Assembly: GCA_963811585.1 (NCBI GenBank) | Contig: CAWERR010000009.1 | Coordinates: 372,001-436,000, forward strand | Direction: 5' to 3' | From: JACDHG01 sp963811585 | GTDB taxonomy: Bacteria > Actinomycetota > Actinomycetes > Propionibacteriales > Nocardioidaceae | Length of the DNA stretch: 64,000 nucleotides | Shown: positions 7,566 through 16,072 of the stretch, piece after piece | How the letters are laid out: each line of letters opens with the position of its first letter | How positions within the stretch are numbered: position 1 is the first letter of the stretch | The notes under the pieces: model-generated | Told to the model about the DNA's origin: nothing | Database searches by the model: none | Seen by the model: only the letters and a program-made list of their open reading frames with translations | Position numbers and translations under genes: made by a program

Positions 7566-8251
7566 CCCGGGTCGATCAGCCGGACTCCGACGCCGCGCAC
7601 GCTGTGCAGGTACCTTGGCTCGCTTCCGGTCTCACCGAGTTTGCGCCGTAGCCAGGACACGTGGACGTCGACGGTCTTGTCGCTGCCTCCGTAGGGCAGC
7701 TGCCACACGTCGGCGAGGATGTCGCGCTTGGGCACGACCTCGCCCGCACGCCGCGCCAACATCAGGAGGAGGGCGAACTCCTTGGGTGTCAGCTGCACTT
7801 CGCGGCCGTCGAGAAGCACGTCGCGGGTGCGTGCGTCGATGCTCAGGCCACCCACGACGATCGGCCCTTCGGGTTCAGGGTCGCTCACTCGACGCATCAC
7901 GGCCCGCACCCGGGCGTCGAGCTGTTTGGCGGAGAACGGTTTGACGAGGTAGTCGTCGGCGCCGGCGTCGAGCAGGGCGACAATCTCGTCCTCCTCGTCG
8001 CGCGCGGTGGTGATGATCACGGGCACGGAGACGACGGCGCGCAGCATCGGCATGATGCGAGCACCGTCGAGATCGGGCAGGCCGAGATCGAGCAGTACGA
8101 CGTCGGGCTCCACGTCGACGGCGGCGCGCAGCCCTTCGAGCGCCGACCCGACGCTGTGCATGACGTGGCCGCGCTCGGTCATCGCGCGTGTCAGCGAAGA
8201 GCGGATCGCCGCATCGTCCTCCACGAGCAGCAGCACCACCATGGCCGCCAT
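7562..8251 (-). CDS. OmpR/PhoB-family response regulator
   Basis: A 229-residue regulator. The N-terminal receiver has the acidic pair VEDD, the phospho-acceptor Asp in VVLLDLGLPDLDG and the switch lysine in DYLVKPFSA. The C-terminal winged-helix DNA-binding domain contains VQLTPKEFALLLMLARRAGEV and TVDVHVSWLRRKLG. It is the first gene of a two-gene operon with the downstream HAMP kinase (ATGA overlap). ATG 8251 is used; a second ATG lies three codons further in and cannot be excluded. Upstream is a hairpin-repeat array (8271-8605), so its promoter lies in or next to that array. Confidence 0.92.
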   Translation of the reverse strand: MAAMVVLLLVEDDAAIRSSLTRAMTERGHVMHSVGSALEGLRAAVDVEPDVVLLDLGLPDLDGARIMPMLRAVVSVPVIITTARDEEDEIVALLDAGADDYLVKPFSAKQLDARVRAVMRRVSDPEPEGPIVVGGLSIDARTRDVLLDGREVQLTPKEFALLLMLARRAGEVVPKRDILADVWQLPYGGSDKTVDVHVSWLRRKLGETGSEPRYLHSVRGVGVRLIDPG

Positions 8252-8270
8252 CCTAGGGTCGCCCGCCAGC

Positions 8271-8605
8271 GAAGTGGCCGACTACGTGTCTGCCCCGGCC
8301 TGCGTTAGGTCGGCCAGTTCGGGTGGTGGTTGACCCTGTTCTGCGAAGTGGCCGACTATGTGTCTGCCCCGGCCTGCGTTAGGTCGGACCGACTTCGGGG
8401 TGGATCGGTCTGGAGCCCCTGTTACTCTCGAAGTGGCCGACTTCGTGCGCGGTGCGTAGTCGACCCTGTTCCTCGAAGTGGCCTGCTTCGTGTCTGCCCC
8501 GGCCTGCGTTAGGTCGGCCACTTCGGGTGGTGGTTGACCCTGTTCTGCGAAGTGGCCGGCTTCGGGGTGGCCCAGGCCTGCGTCGGGTCGGCCACTTCGG
8601 GTGTT
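8271..8605. repeat. Imperfect 74-bp hairpin repeat array in a divergent promoter region
   Basis: The 416 bases between the response regulator and the next gene hold five copies of CGAAGTGGCC (8271, 8345, 8430, 8475, 8549). The spacing is exactly 74 bases for the pairs 8271/8345 and 8475/8549. The inverse GGCCACTTCG occurs at 8517 and 8591, with a one-base variant at 8313. CGAAGTGGCC and GGCCACTTCG are reverse complements, so each full unit can form a hairpin with the conserved CTGCCCCGGCCTGCGTTAGG in the loop. No coding potential is seen. Confidence 0.85.
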
Positions 8606-8667
8606 CCTTAACCGACCCTTGGCCTGGTCTTGGCCCCCGCCTGCATTCCCGCTGCCAGAATGACGGG

Positions 8668-9204
8668 ATGGCAGACAGGTCGGCATGGTGGCGTACTGGG
8701 GCAGGCATTGCCGCCTGGCTCGTGCTCGCTGTCGCGACCGCTGCAGTCGCGTGGACGGCGGTCGGAGTGGTGGCCGACCAAGGCAATGGCCCGGCACCCG
8801 TGGCGGTTCCAGGACCCACCAAGTCCGCTACCTCCACGTCTAGCCCTGCAACCTCCACCCCCGCCACCACCACTCCGTCGACCACGTCCACCCGCACACC
8901 CCCGACCTCCGACAACACGTCCACGACCCCCTCCACCACATCGACGTCTGAGACCGAGGAGCAGTCGCCGGGCGCGTCCTCGCGTGTGCTGGTCTCGGCC
9001 GGTGGCACAGTGTCGGTCTCGTGCACCGGGCCGGAGAGCATTCGCCTGATCTATTCCACGTCGGCCGACGGCTGGCGGCAGATAGTCGAGGAAACCGGCC
9101 CGGACGAGGTGGAGGTCGAGTTCTCCCGTGGCGATGACGACGACCTGCGCACCCGCGCCCGCTGTGACGGCGGAGCGGTCGAGGGAGAGGCCGAGTCGAG
9201 CTAA
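8668..9204 (+). CDS. Membrane-anchored Ser/Thr-rich protein of unknown function
   Basis: A 178-residue protein. ATG 8668 is chosen over a longer frame because it places a single hydrophobic segment (about residues 13-37, AGIAAWLVLAVATAAVAWTA) at the N-terminus. Next comes a low-complexity Ser/Thr/Pro stretch (about 48-100) of the sort that spans the cell wall and may be glycosylated. The C-terminal domain of about 70 residues is β-rich with two cysteines (VSVSCTGPES, RARCDGGAV) that could form a disulfide. This looks like a small exported ligand-binding or structural protein. No family is recognised. The RecQ-like gene follows 33 bases downstream. Confidence 0.7.
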   Translation: MADRSAWWRTGAGIAAWLVLAVATAAVAWTAVGVVADQGNGPAPVAVPGPTKSATSTSSPATSTPATTTPSTTSTRTPPTSDNTSTTPSTTSTSETEEQSPGASSRVLVSAGGTVSVSCTGPESIRLIYSTSADGWRQIVEETGPDEVEVEFSRGDDDDLRTRARCDGGAVEGEAESS

Positions 9205-9237
9205 GTTCGTCCACAGGGACGGCGGGCACCCTGTCGA

Positions 9238-11394
9238 GTGTCTGATTCGTCGCGCACACTGGTCTCGATGACCCCCACTCCCGCCGCCTCGACGCCGGCC
9301 ACGCTGACGCCTGAGCGACATACCACCGCCAGCGGCATCATCGAGGCGCTGGCCGGCGATGGTGCCGTCCTGCGCGGCGACCAGGAGCTGGCCGTGGCGG
9401 CGCTATGTGAGCCCGCTGCCCGCGTGCTGGTCGTGCAGGCAACCGGCTGGGGCAAGTCGGCGGTCTACTGGGCGGCCACGGCGATCCGTCGTCAGGAGGG
9501 AGCAGGTACGACGCTCGTCGTCTCTCCACTGCTCAGCCTGATGCGCGACCAGGTCCAAGCGGCAGAGAAGGCCGGCCTGAAGGCAGCAACCCTCAACTCG
9601 TCGAACATCGGCGAGTGGACCGCGATCGAAGAGCAGGTCGCGGCCGGGGTGCTCGACGTCCTGCTCGTGTCGCCGGAGCGCCTGGCCAACCCGAAGTTCG
9701 GCGACCGTGTGATGGCCGCGCTTGCCGGCAAGCTCGGCCTCCTCGTCATCGACGAGTGTCATGCGCTGAGCGACTGGGGCCACGACTTCCGTCCCGACTA
9801 TCGCCGGCTCGCCGACGTACTGCAGAGCCTCAACCCGCAGACACCTGTGCTCGCGACGACCGCCACCGCCAACGACCGCGTGACTCGCGATGTCGCGGCC
9901 CAGCTCGGCGAGGCCGCCGTCGTTCTTCGCGGCCAGCTCGCCCGCACCAGCCTGCAGCTCGTCTCGCTGCCACCGATGGACCCGCTGACCCGCTACGCCT
10001 GGGTCGTCGACTACCTCGATGCGCTTCCCGGCTCCGGCATCGTCTACTGCCTCACGGTCGCCGACGCCGAGCGGCTGACCACGCTTCTCGGCCACCGGTA
10101 CGGCGCCGACACCGTCGCTGTCTACACCGGCCAGCTCGACACGGAGGCCCGCGCTGACACCGAGGAAAGGCTCCGCCGCAACGACGTCAAGGCGGTCGTG
10201 GCGACGTCGGCGCTCGGCATGGGGTTCGACAAGCCCGACCTCGGGTTCGTGGTCCACGTGGGGGCTTCCCCGTCGCCCGTCTCGTACTACCAGCAGATCG
10301 GTCGCGCCGGCCGCGGCCTCGACCACGCCTTCGTCATACTGCTGCCGAGCCATGCCGACGAGCCGATCTGGGAGTACTTCGCCACCGCCACGATCCCGGT
10401 CGCCGATGATGTCCATACCTTGCTCGACGCACTCCGTGACTCGGAAGAGACGATGACAGTGCCCGCGCTCGAGGCCATGACGACCCTGCGACGCACCGGC
10501 ATCGAGCTGATGCTCAAGCAGCTCGCCGTCGACGGAGCGGTCGAGCGCACCGTTGACGGCTGGCGAGCCACCGGCTCGGACTGGTTCTTCGACCAGGATC
10601 ACTACGACGAGGTCGTGGCGGGTCGACGTCGGGAAGCCGCGATCATGCGTGACTACATCGCGGGCGCGACGTGCTTGATGATGCTTCTGCAGAAGTCGCT
10701 CGACGATCCCGGTGCGACCCCGTGCGGGCGCTGCTCGGTATGCCTCGGCAAGCTGCCGAGCCCGCTCTCGGAGCGGCCAGACGACACCACGGCCGCCGAG
10801 GTCCAACGCATCCTCCGAGGCGACGACCATGTCGTCGAGCCCCGCAAGATGTGGCCCGGTGGTGCTTTTGGCACTAAAGGCCGCATCCCCGTCGAGCTCG
10901 CGGCGGAGGTCGGGCGGGCCGTCGTGTTCGCCGATGCGCCCGAATGGCGAGGCGTCGTTGCCAAGGCGTTCGACAGCGGATCCGAAGCTGACGTACCTGC
11001 GGAGCTCGCCGAGGGATGTGTGCAGACGCTCGTGCGCTGGAAGTCCCACTGGGCGACCCGGCCCGACCGCATCCTCGGCCTCGCCGCGCAAGGTCATGGC
11101 GAGCTTGTCCAGCAGCTGACCGAGCACGTCGGGTCGGTGGGCAAGTTGCCACACCACACCTGGCTGCCGACGACGCGGGTGCGCGAGCGAGAGACGTCGG
11201 GTGGCGAGGAGGCTGCGGCGTGGCGCAGCGCGCTCGAGCCTGGCGACGACGTCGCAGGCTTCGTCGACGGGCACGCCGTCCTGCTCCTCGTCGACCGCAC
11301 GGCCACTTTGTGGCCGGTCACGATTGCCAGCGCCGCGTTGCGCGAGGCGGGTGCCACTGCCGTCCTGCCGATGGTCGTGCATCGCCAGCCCTGA
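9238..11394 (+). CDS. RecQ-family ATP-dependent DNA helicase
   Basis: A 718-residue superfamily-2 helicase. Visible motifs are I (ATGWGKSAVYWA, Walker A), Ia (VVSPLLSLMRDQV), II (VIDECHALSDWGHDFRP, DEcH box with the aromatic-rich loop), III (ATTATAN), IV-V (ALGMGFDKPDLGFVVHVG) and VI (YYQQIGRAGRG). A zinc-binding CGRCSVCLG follows near residue 498. The C-terminal 200 residues lack an obvious HRDC domain, and the family version is the long actinobacterial RecQ-like type. The role is unwinding of branched DNA in repair and recombination. The GTG at 9238 is used; an ATG ten codons in is an alternative. A 659-residue antisense frame over this gene is a shadow. Confidence 0.92.
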   Translation: MSDSSRTLVSMTPTPAASTPATLTPERHTTASGIIEALAGDGAVLRGDQELAVAALCEPAARVLVVQATGWGKSAVYWAATAIRRQEGAGTTLVVSPLLSLMRDQVQAAEKAGLKAATLNSSNIGEWTAIEEQVAAGVLDVLLVSPERLANPKFGDRVMAALAGKLGLLVIDECHALSDWGHDFRPDYRRLADVLQSLNPQTPVLATTATANDRVTRDVAAQLGEAAVVLRGQLARTSLQLVSLPPMDPLTRYAWVVDYLDALPGSGIVYCLTVADAERLTTLLGHRYGADTVAVYTGQLDTEARADTEERLRRNDVKAVVATSALGMGFDKPDLGFVVHVGASPSPVSYYQQIGRAGRGLDHAFVILLPSHADEPIWEYFATATIPVADDVHTLLDALRDSEETMTVPALEAMTTLRRTGIELMLKQLAVDGAVERTVDGWRATGSDWFFDQDHYDEVVAGRRREAAIMRDYIAGATCLMMLLQKSLDDPGATPCGRCSVCLGKLPSPLSERPDDTTAAEVQRILRGDDHVVEPRKMWPGGAFGTKGRIPVELAAEVGRAVVFADAPEWRGVVAKAFDSGSEADVPAELAEGCVQTLVRWKSHWATRPDRILGLAAQGHGELVQQLTEHVGSVGKLPHHTWLPTTRVRERETSGGEEAAAWRSALEPGDDVAGFVDGHAVLLLVDRTATLWPVTIASAALREAGATAVLPMVVHRQP

Positions 11395-11500
11395 CTAGGC
11401 CCGGGCGGTTGCCTCACCACCTGAGGTCGTCCGAACGGCCCATTCGCATCCGATCGACCACGGGGCCGCTGGTTGCTGCCTAGGCTGCCAGCTGAGGGCG

Positions 11501-11590
11501 AATTCCTCGAAACGGCAAACCCGACCGCGAGGCGGGGACGCAAAACCACGGGACCAGCACCGCTGGTCGGCCGGGCTTCCGAACGGAATT
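11501..11590 (+). promoter_or_regulatory. Cyclic di-GMP-I (GEMM) riboswitch upstream of DUF1800
   Basis: The aptamer hallmarks occur in order: GGCAAACC at 11514, a P2 hairpin capped by a GNRA tetraloop (GCGA), GGGACGCAAAACC at 11535, a perfect P3 stem GACCAGC/GCTGGTC, and a 3' strand GCCGGGCTTCCGA close to the family consensus. P1 is formed by AATTCC (11501-11506) with GGAATT (11585-11590). The DUF1800 start codon is at 11600, so P1 abuts the ribosome-binding region. Ligand-stabilised P1 would be expected to block initiation, that is an OFF switch at translation; this direction is inference. Confidence 0.92.
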
Positions 11591-11599
11591 GGGTACGAC

Positions 11600-13226
11600 G
11601 TGCAGACCTCTGACCAGCGAGACAGCGTGGTCTCGCGTCGCGGCGTGCTCGCCGGGGCCGCCGCAGCGACAGCCGCGGCCGGCACGGCTCAGCTGTGGCA
11701 CGCAGAGACGGCCGAAGCGGCATACCGACCGCCGGTCCGTCCTTACAAGCTGACCCGAGTTCCGACGGTCGCCACCCGCCACATGGCCAACCGGTTCGCG
11801 TATGGCTACACCCCCGAGCTCGGTCGCCAGATCCGGGCCGCCGGCGGCGCATCGGCATGGTTCGAGCGTCAGCTCAAGCCACTGTCGATCGGCGACTCGC
11901 AGGCGGCCGACTTCGCCAGCTGGTTCCCCACCCTCGGCCGCACAGCCAAGGACCACTTCGCACGCGCGCAGCGCGACAAGAAGTACGTCTACCAGGCGAT
12001 GATCAACGAGGCCCGCTGGACGCTGCTGCGCCGCACCTACTCGAACCGCCAAGTGCATGAGGTGATGACCGAGTTCTGGCTCAACCACCTCCACGTTGCG
12101 CCAGCGCAGACCTGCGTGGCTGTGGCGCACAGCTACGACGACTGATCCGCAAGCACGCTCTCGGTCGCTTCGACCAGATGCTCCAGGCCGCGATCCGTGC
12201 ACCCGACGATGCTGCCCTACCTCGACGCCGACCTGTCGCAGATCGAGCGCAGGGAGCTGGGCAACGGCGACATCCGAGTCACCGAGCGGATCAACGAGAA
12301 CCTCGGCCGTGAGCTGCTCGAGCTGCACACGGTCGGCCGCGACGCCGGCTACAGCGAGGACTGACGTCAGGGACTCGGCCAACCTGCTTACCGGCTGACA
12401 CGTCGACCGATACAAGAGCTGGGACTGCTCCTACAAGCCCAGCCGGCACTACACCGAGCCAGTCAATGTGCTTGGCTTCAGCGACGCCAACACCGCGACC
12501 GCGACGGCAGGCCGGCGCTGCAGCGATACCTGGACTACCTCGCCCACCACCCAGCGACCGCCCAGCGGATCGCTCGCAAGCTCGCCATCCGGTTCGTCTC
12601 CGACGACCCGTCGCCTGGCCTCGTCAACCACCTGGCCGGCGTGTTCCTGTAGCTCGGGCACCGACATCAAGAAGACGCATGCGCGCGCTCGTCGCGACCC
12701 GTGAGTTCAAGAGTCGGCGGGCAAGAAGGTGCAAGACACCGACTGAGGACGTCGTAGCGACGTTCCGCGCGTACGGCATCAAGGATCGAAGCCCCCAAGC
12801 GGACGCCGACGCGGCGAACGCCATCTACTACCTCTGCCACAACGTCGGTCAGGTGCCATTCGGCTGGGGGCGCCCCGACGGCTTCCCCGAGGTCAGCGGC
12901 GCCTGGTCGTCCGCCGGCCGGATGATGGGCTCGTACCGGATGCACTACTGGATCGCCGGCGGCTGGTGGCCGAGCACGGGCGTGGACTATCGCAGTCACG
13001 CCTCGTGGCTGCCCAGAAGAGCCGGATCCGGTTCGACCAGCTCGTCGACCACATGTGCCGGCGGATCTACGGCCGCGCTTCGTCGAGCCTCTGCTCGGCG
13101 CCGCCTGCATCGTCTCCGACATGAGCCCGGGCGAAGTCGTCACCCGCGACCACGGACTCGTGAAGTAGCGGATGGCCAAGTCTGCTCGGCATGCTGCTCG
13201 ACTCTCCCCAAGATATGACGAAGTGA
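11600..13226 (+). pseudogene. DUF1800 domain protein with Tat signal, multiple frameshifts
   Basis: The first 181 residues read without interruption: a twin-arginine signal (VVSRRGVLAGAAAATAAAGT), then MANRFAYGYTPELGRQIRAAG and EVMTEFWLNHLHVA, typical of DUF1800 proteins. After about 12145 the similarity continues in changing frames (NLGRELLELHTVGRDAGYSE, RIARKLAIRFVSDDP, VGQVPFGWGRPDGFPEV, YWIAGGWWP) to an end LLGMLLDSPQDMTK and stop at 13224-13226. At least seven single-base shifts and one apparent Trp-to-stop change (near 13166) are needed to read it through. The protein would be exported folded by Tat. DUF1800 proteins are usually paired with DUF1501, as here. The disruptions may be sequence errors, because comparable damage occurs in metG at 50 kb. 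Confidence 0.8.
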
Positions 13227-13234
13227 CGGACCCG

Positions 13235-14507
13235 ATGACTGACCACACACCCGACTGCTCCTGCCCCGACTACGGCCGGTCTCGTCGAACCTTCCTGCGC
13301 AATGCGATGGCCGTCTCCGGGGCGCCCTCGCCACGACCATGTTCGGCGACACGTTCCCCAAACGGCATACGGTGCGACGAACGGCAACGTCATCGTCGTG
13401 CTTTCAGCTTCGTGGCGGCTGCGACTCGTCTGTCGCTCGTCGTCCCGCATGGTGACCCGCAGTACGCCGCCAACCGTCCCAACATCACAGATCGACACGA
13501 GGGCCGCTGCTGCCAGAAGGACGCGCGTTCGGCCTGCACCCGGCTTTCAAGCCGCTTGCAACCGATGTGGCAGGCGAGCAAGTTCGCCGCCAGTCCATGC
13601 CACCGGGTTGCCGGCTCCCGAACCGCTCACACTTCTCCGCGATCGAAGAGATCGAGGACGCTGACGTCGGGTCATCCGCGCGGACCGGCTGGATCAACCG
13701 ACTCATCGGGCTCGACGCGGTGCGCTCGCCGCTCGAGGCCATCACGTCGGGTCCGGCATCATGCCGACCTCGCTGTATGGGCCCGCAGCCAAGCCTCGCC
13801 ACCGCCCAGACCGACACGATCGAGCTGTCGGGCGCCAACAGCACCGACGGCAAGGCTCGATGCGGCGCCGCGCGCTGACGCAGGTGTGTCGCGCGACCAA
13901 GGCGGCCGCTCGGGGTCGGCGCCCGCGCTGCCTTGGAAACCACGAGCATCTTGGAGCCCGAGCTCGCCGGCAACTACCAGCCATCCGGTGGTGCGCGCGT
14001 ACCCAGCGGGCGACCTCGGCAAGGCAATGTCGGACAGCGCTCGCCTCATCAAGGCCCGCGTCGGCGTCAAGGTGGTCACCGTCGACTTCGGCAGCTGGGA
14101 CATGCACTCGAACGTCGGCAACCTCGACTCCGGCATGGACAGCTTCGCCGGGATGACGTCCAACCTGGCGGGCAGCCTCGCCGCGTTCTTCACCGATCTC
14201 GGCACCGTCGGCAACCGCGGTCACGGTGGTCACACTCACCGAGTTCGGCCGCAGGCTGACGGAGAACGGCGCGCATGGCCTCGACCACGGCTGGGGTAAC
14301 GCGACCCTGCTGATGGGTGCCGGCGTCAACGGCGGCAAGTACTACGGCAACTGGCCGGGACTCGACCCGGCGACGTCCGATGGCGACCTCGCCGTCACGA
14401 CCGACTATCGAAGCGTGCTGTCGGAGATCCTCACCTCGCGGTTCAACGTGTCGACGAGCGCGGTGTTTCCTGGCTTCACGCCCGAGTCGCTCGGCGTGAT
14501 GGCCTGA
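13235..14507 (+). pseudogene. DUF1501 domain protein with Tat signal, multiple frameshifts
   Basis: The start ATG at 13235 follows the DUF1800 end by eight bases. The N-terminus has CSCPDYGRSRRTFLRNAM, a twin-arginine signal. Family-typical segments appear in alternating frames: TNGNVIVVLS, LVVPHGDPQYAANRP, MWQASKFAAVHATGLP, SHFSAIEEIEDAD, VKVVTVDFGSWDMHSNVG, VTLTEFGRRLTENG, GLDHGWGNATLLMGAGVNGG and the end TPESLGVMA. At least six single-base indels are needed. DUF1501 belongs to the alkaline-phosphatase/sulfatase-like fold; Asp/His residues in DFGSWDMH and GLDHGWG fit its metal site. It is cotranscribed with DUF1800 behind the c-di-GMP riboswitch. Its substrate is unknown. Confidence 0.8.
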
Positions 14508-14568
14508 CGCAGCTCCGGCTGCCTCCGGCGACGCATCGGACGTGTCCGGGCGTGCGTCGAGTGCGCTG

Positions 14569-15909
14569 CTAGCTCGGCTCGGTCGAATCCGGCTGTGGTG
14601 AAGCAGGTGCTTGCTCGGTCGAGGATGGTTCCTCGGTCGCCTCTGGCTCTGGTGGTACGTCGGCCATCGAGTCCACCTGCAACGCCGTCACCAGGCCGTC
14701 GGTCGTCGTCACGGTCACGACGCCGGTGCGTGCCACGACTCCGGTCAGCTCAGCCTTCACCGGCTCCACGACCCCGTCCTCGTCATAGTCCGGGCCAGCA
14801 GGGAGGGCAGCGAGTCGCAGCTCGACCTGCCCCACGCAGAACCGTGTCGAGTCGCTGACGCACTTGGTCAGCGCGCCACCGAACGTCCTCACCACCGGCG
14901 GCGGTGGTGGCGGAGGCGGCGGGGGAGGAGGCGGAGGCTTGGGCGGCCTGGGCTTCGGGTGGTCGGGTTCGGGGTCGGTTCGGGGTTGGTGAACCCGGTC
15001 CAGGGTTGTCGCGCGGAGGCCGCGGCCTGTTCGGCCGCTGATCGCGCGGCCGGTGCTGCGGCTGTTGGTGGTGGCGAGGGCGATGACTCTTCGGGGGTGC
15101 GACGTCATTCGGTACGACGTCGACCACACCGCTGTCGTAGGCGTTGGCGAGGGTCAGCACCAGGTCGACGTACTCGTCGGACTGGTTGTAGCGGAAGACT
15201 GCTCCGCGCGCCTCGGAGAGGATGCTCATGTTGCCGCCGCCCGAGCACAGGTAGCGCGCGGTCGCGAGTGCTGCGTCGTCGAAGTCGTGCGGGTTGACCT
15301 TCCCGTTGCCGTCGCCATCAGCGCCGAGGACCGCCCAGGTGGAGGGGATGAACTGCATGGGCCCGACAGCGCGGTCCCAGACCTTGTCGCCGTCGAGCTT
15401 GCCGTTGTCGGTGTCGCGGATGGCCGCCACGGGGCCCTTGCCGTTGAGCTGAAGGCCCAAGATGATCGGCTGCGTGGTGCCGTTGGCGAGCACGGACGCC
15501 CCACCGAACCGGCCGTGGCCGGACTCGACCTGGCCGATCGCTGCGACCACGCCCCAGCTCAGCTGGCAGCCGGCGTAGGAGTACGCCACCGAGGCTGCGG
15601 CTCGGCGGTAGGCGTTCAGTGCGGCGAGCGGCACGTCGTACGTCGGTGTTGGCGCTGATCTCCTGGACCCGCTGATGGACGCTCTTGTGGATGACGGAAG
15701 GTCCGTGGCGTCCGCGGCGACTTCTCGCGCGTGATCGGCGATCGGTCGCTCTGCCGGGTGAGCTCGGTCGCGTCCTGCGCCTCGACCGGGGAGGGCGGTG
15801 GCTGGGAAGGCGTGTCGAACGTGGCCATGGCTGCACTGTTCAGTCCCTGGGCGCCGCCCGACGAGAAAGCCGCCCCCATGTCAGGCGCTCCGACTATCGC
15901 CACAGGCAC
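14569..15909 (-). pseudogene. Lytic transglycosylase with proline-rich tail, frameshifted
   Basis: Three frames are needed to read one protein. The N-terminal part (15909 to about 15640) is Pro/Ser-rich. The middle (15634 to about 14990) is a lytic transglycosylase domain: WGVVAAIGQVESGHGRFGG with the catalytic Glu, AVGPMQFIPSTWAVLGADGDGNG and a potential EF-hand-like DGDGNGKVNPHDFDDAA. The C-terminal part lies in another frame: a run of 14 prolines, then RTFGGALTKCVSDSTRFCVG, ending at 14569. The enzyme family cleaves murein glycan strands between MurNAc and GlcNAc. One shift is near 15640-15660 and one between about 14890 and 15000, next to the proline tract. It is divergent from the M16 peptidases. 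Errors in the proline-coding run are plausible. Confidence 0.75.
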
Positions 15910-16072
15910 CGAGAAGCAGCGGCGCGGCGGCAGCGCACGAGCGCACGACGATGTGACAGACGTGTAAGGATTGTGCGCACAGAGTTAAATTATCGGTCGC
16001 AAGGCCTCCGCGGTAATCACGATCGCCCGGCACCGTCCATCAGGTGAACACCCTGCGGGTACATTCGTCCGC

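Noticed and set aside
9403..11382. 659-residue antisense ORF
   Set aside because: It mirrors the RecQ-like coding frame in high-GC DNA and shows no family features.
14880..14945. Polyproline tract as a coding repeat of special interest
   Set aside because: Low-complexity linkers of this type are common in exported actinobacterial enzymes, and the tract lies near a suspected frameshift.
15972..15981. Palindrome TGTGCGCACA in the transglycosylase/M16 divergent promoter
   Set aside because: Short, GC-rich and unaccompanied by other copies; cannot be assigned to a regulator.
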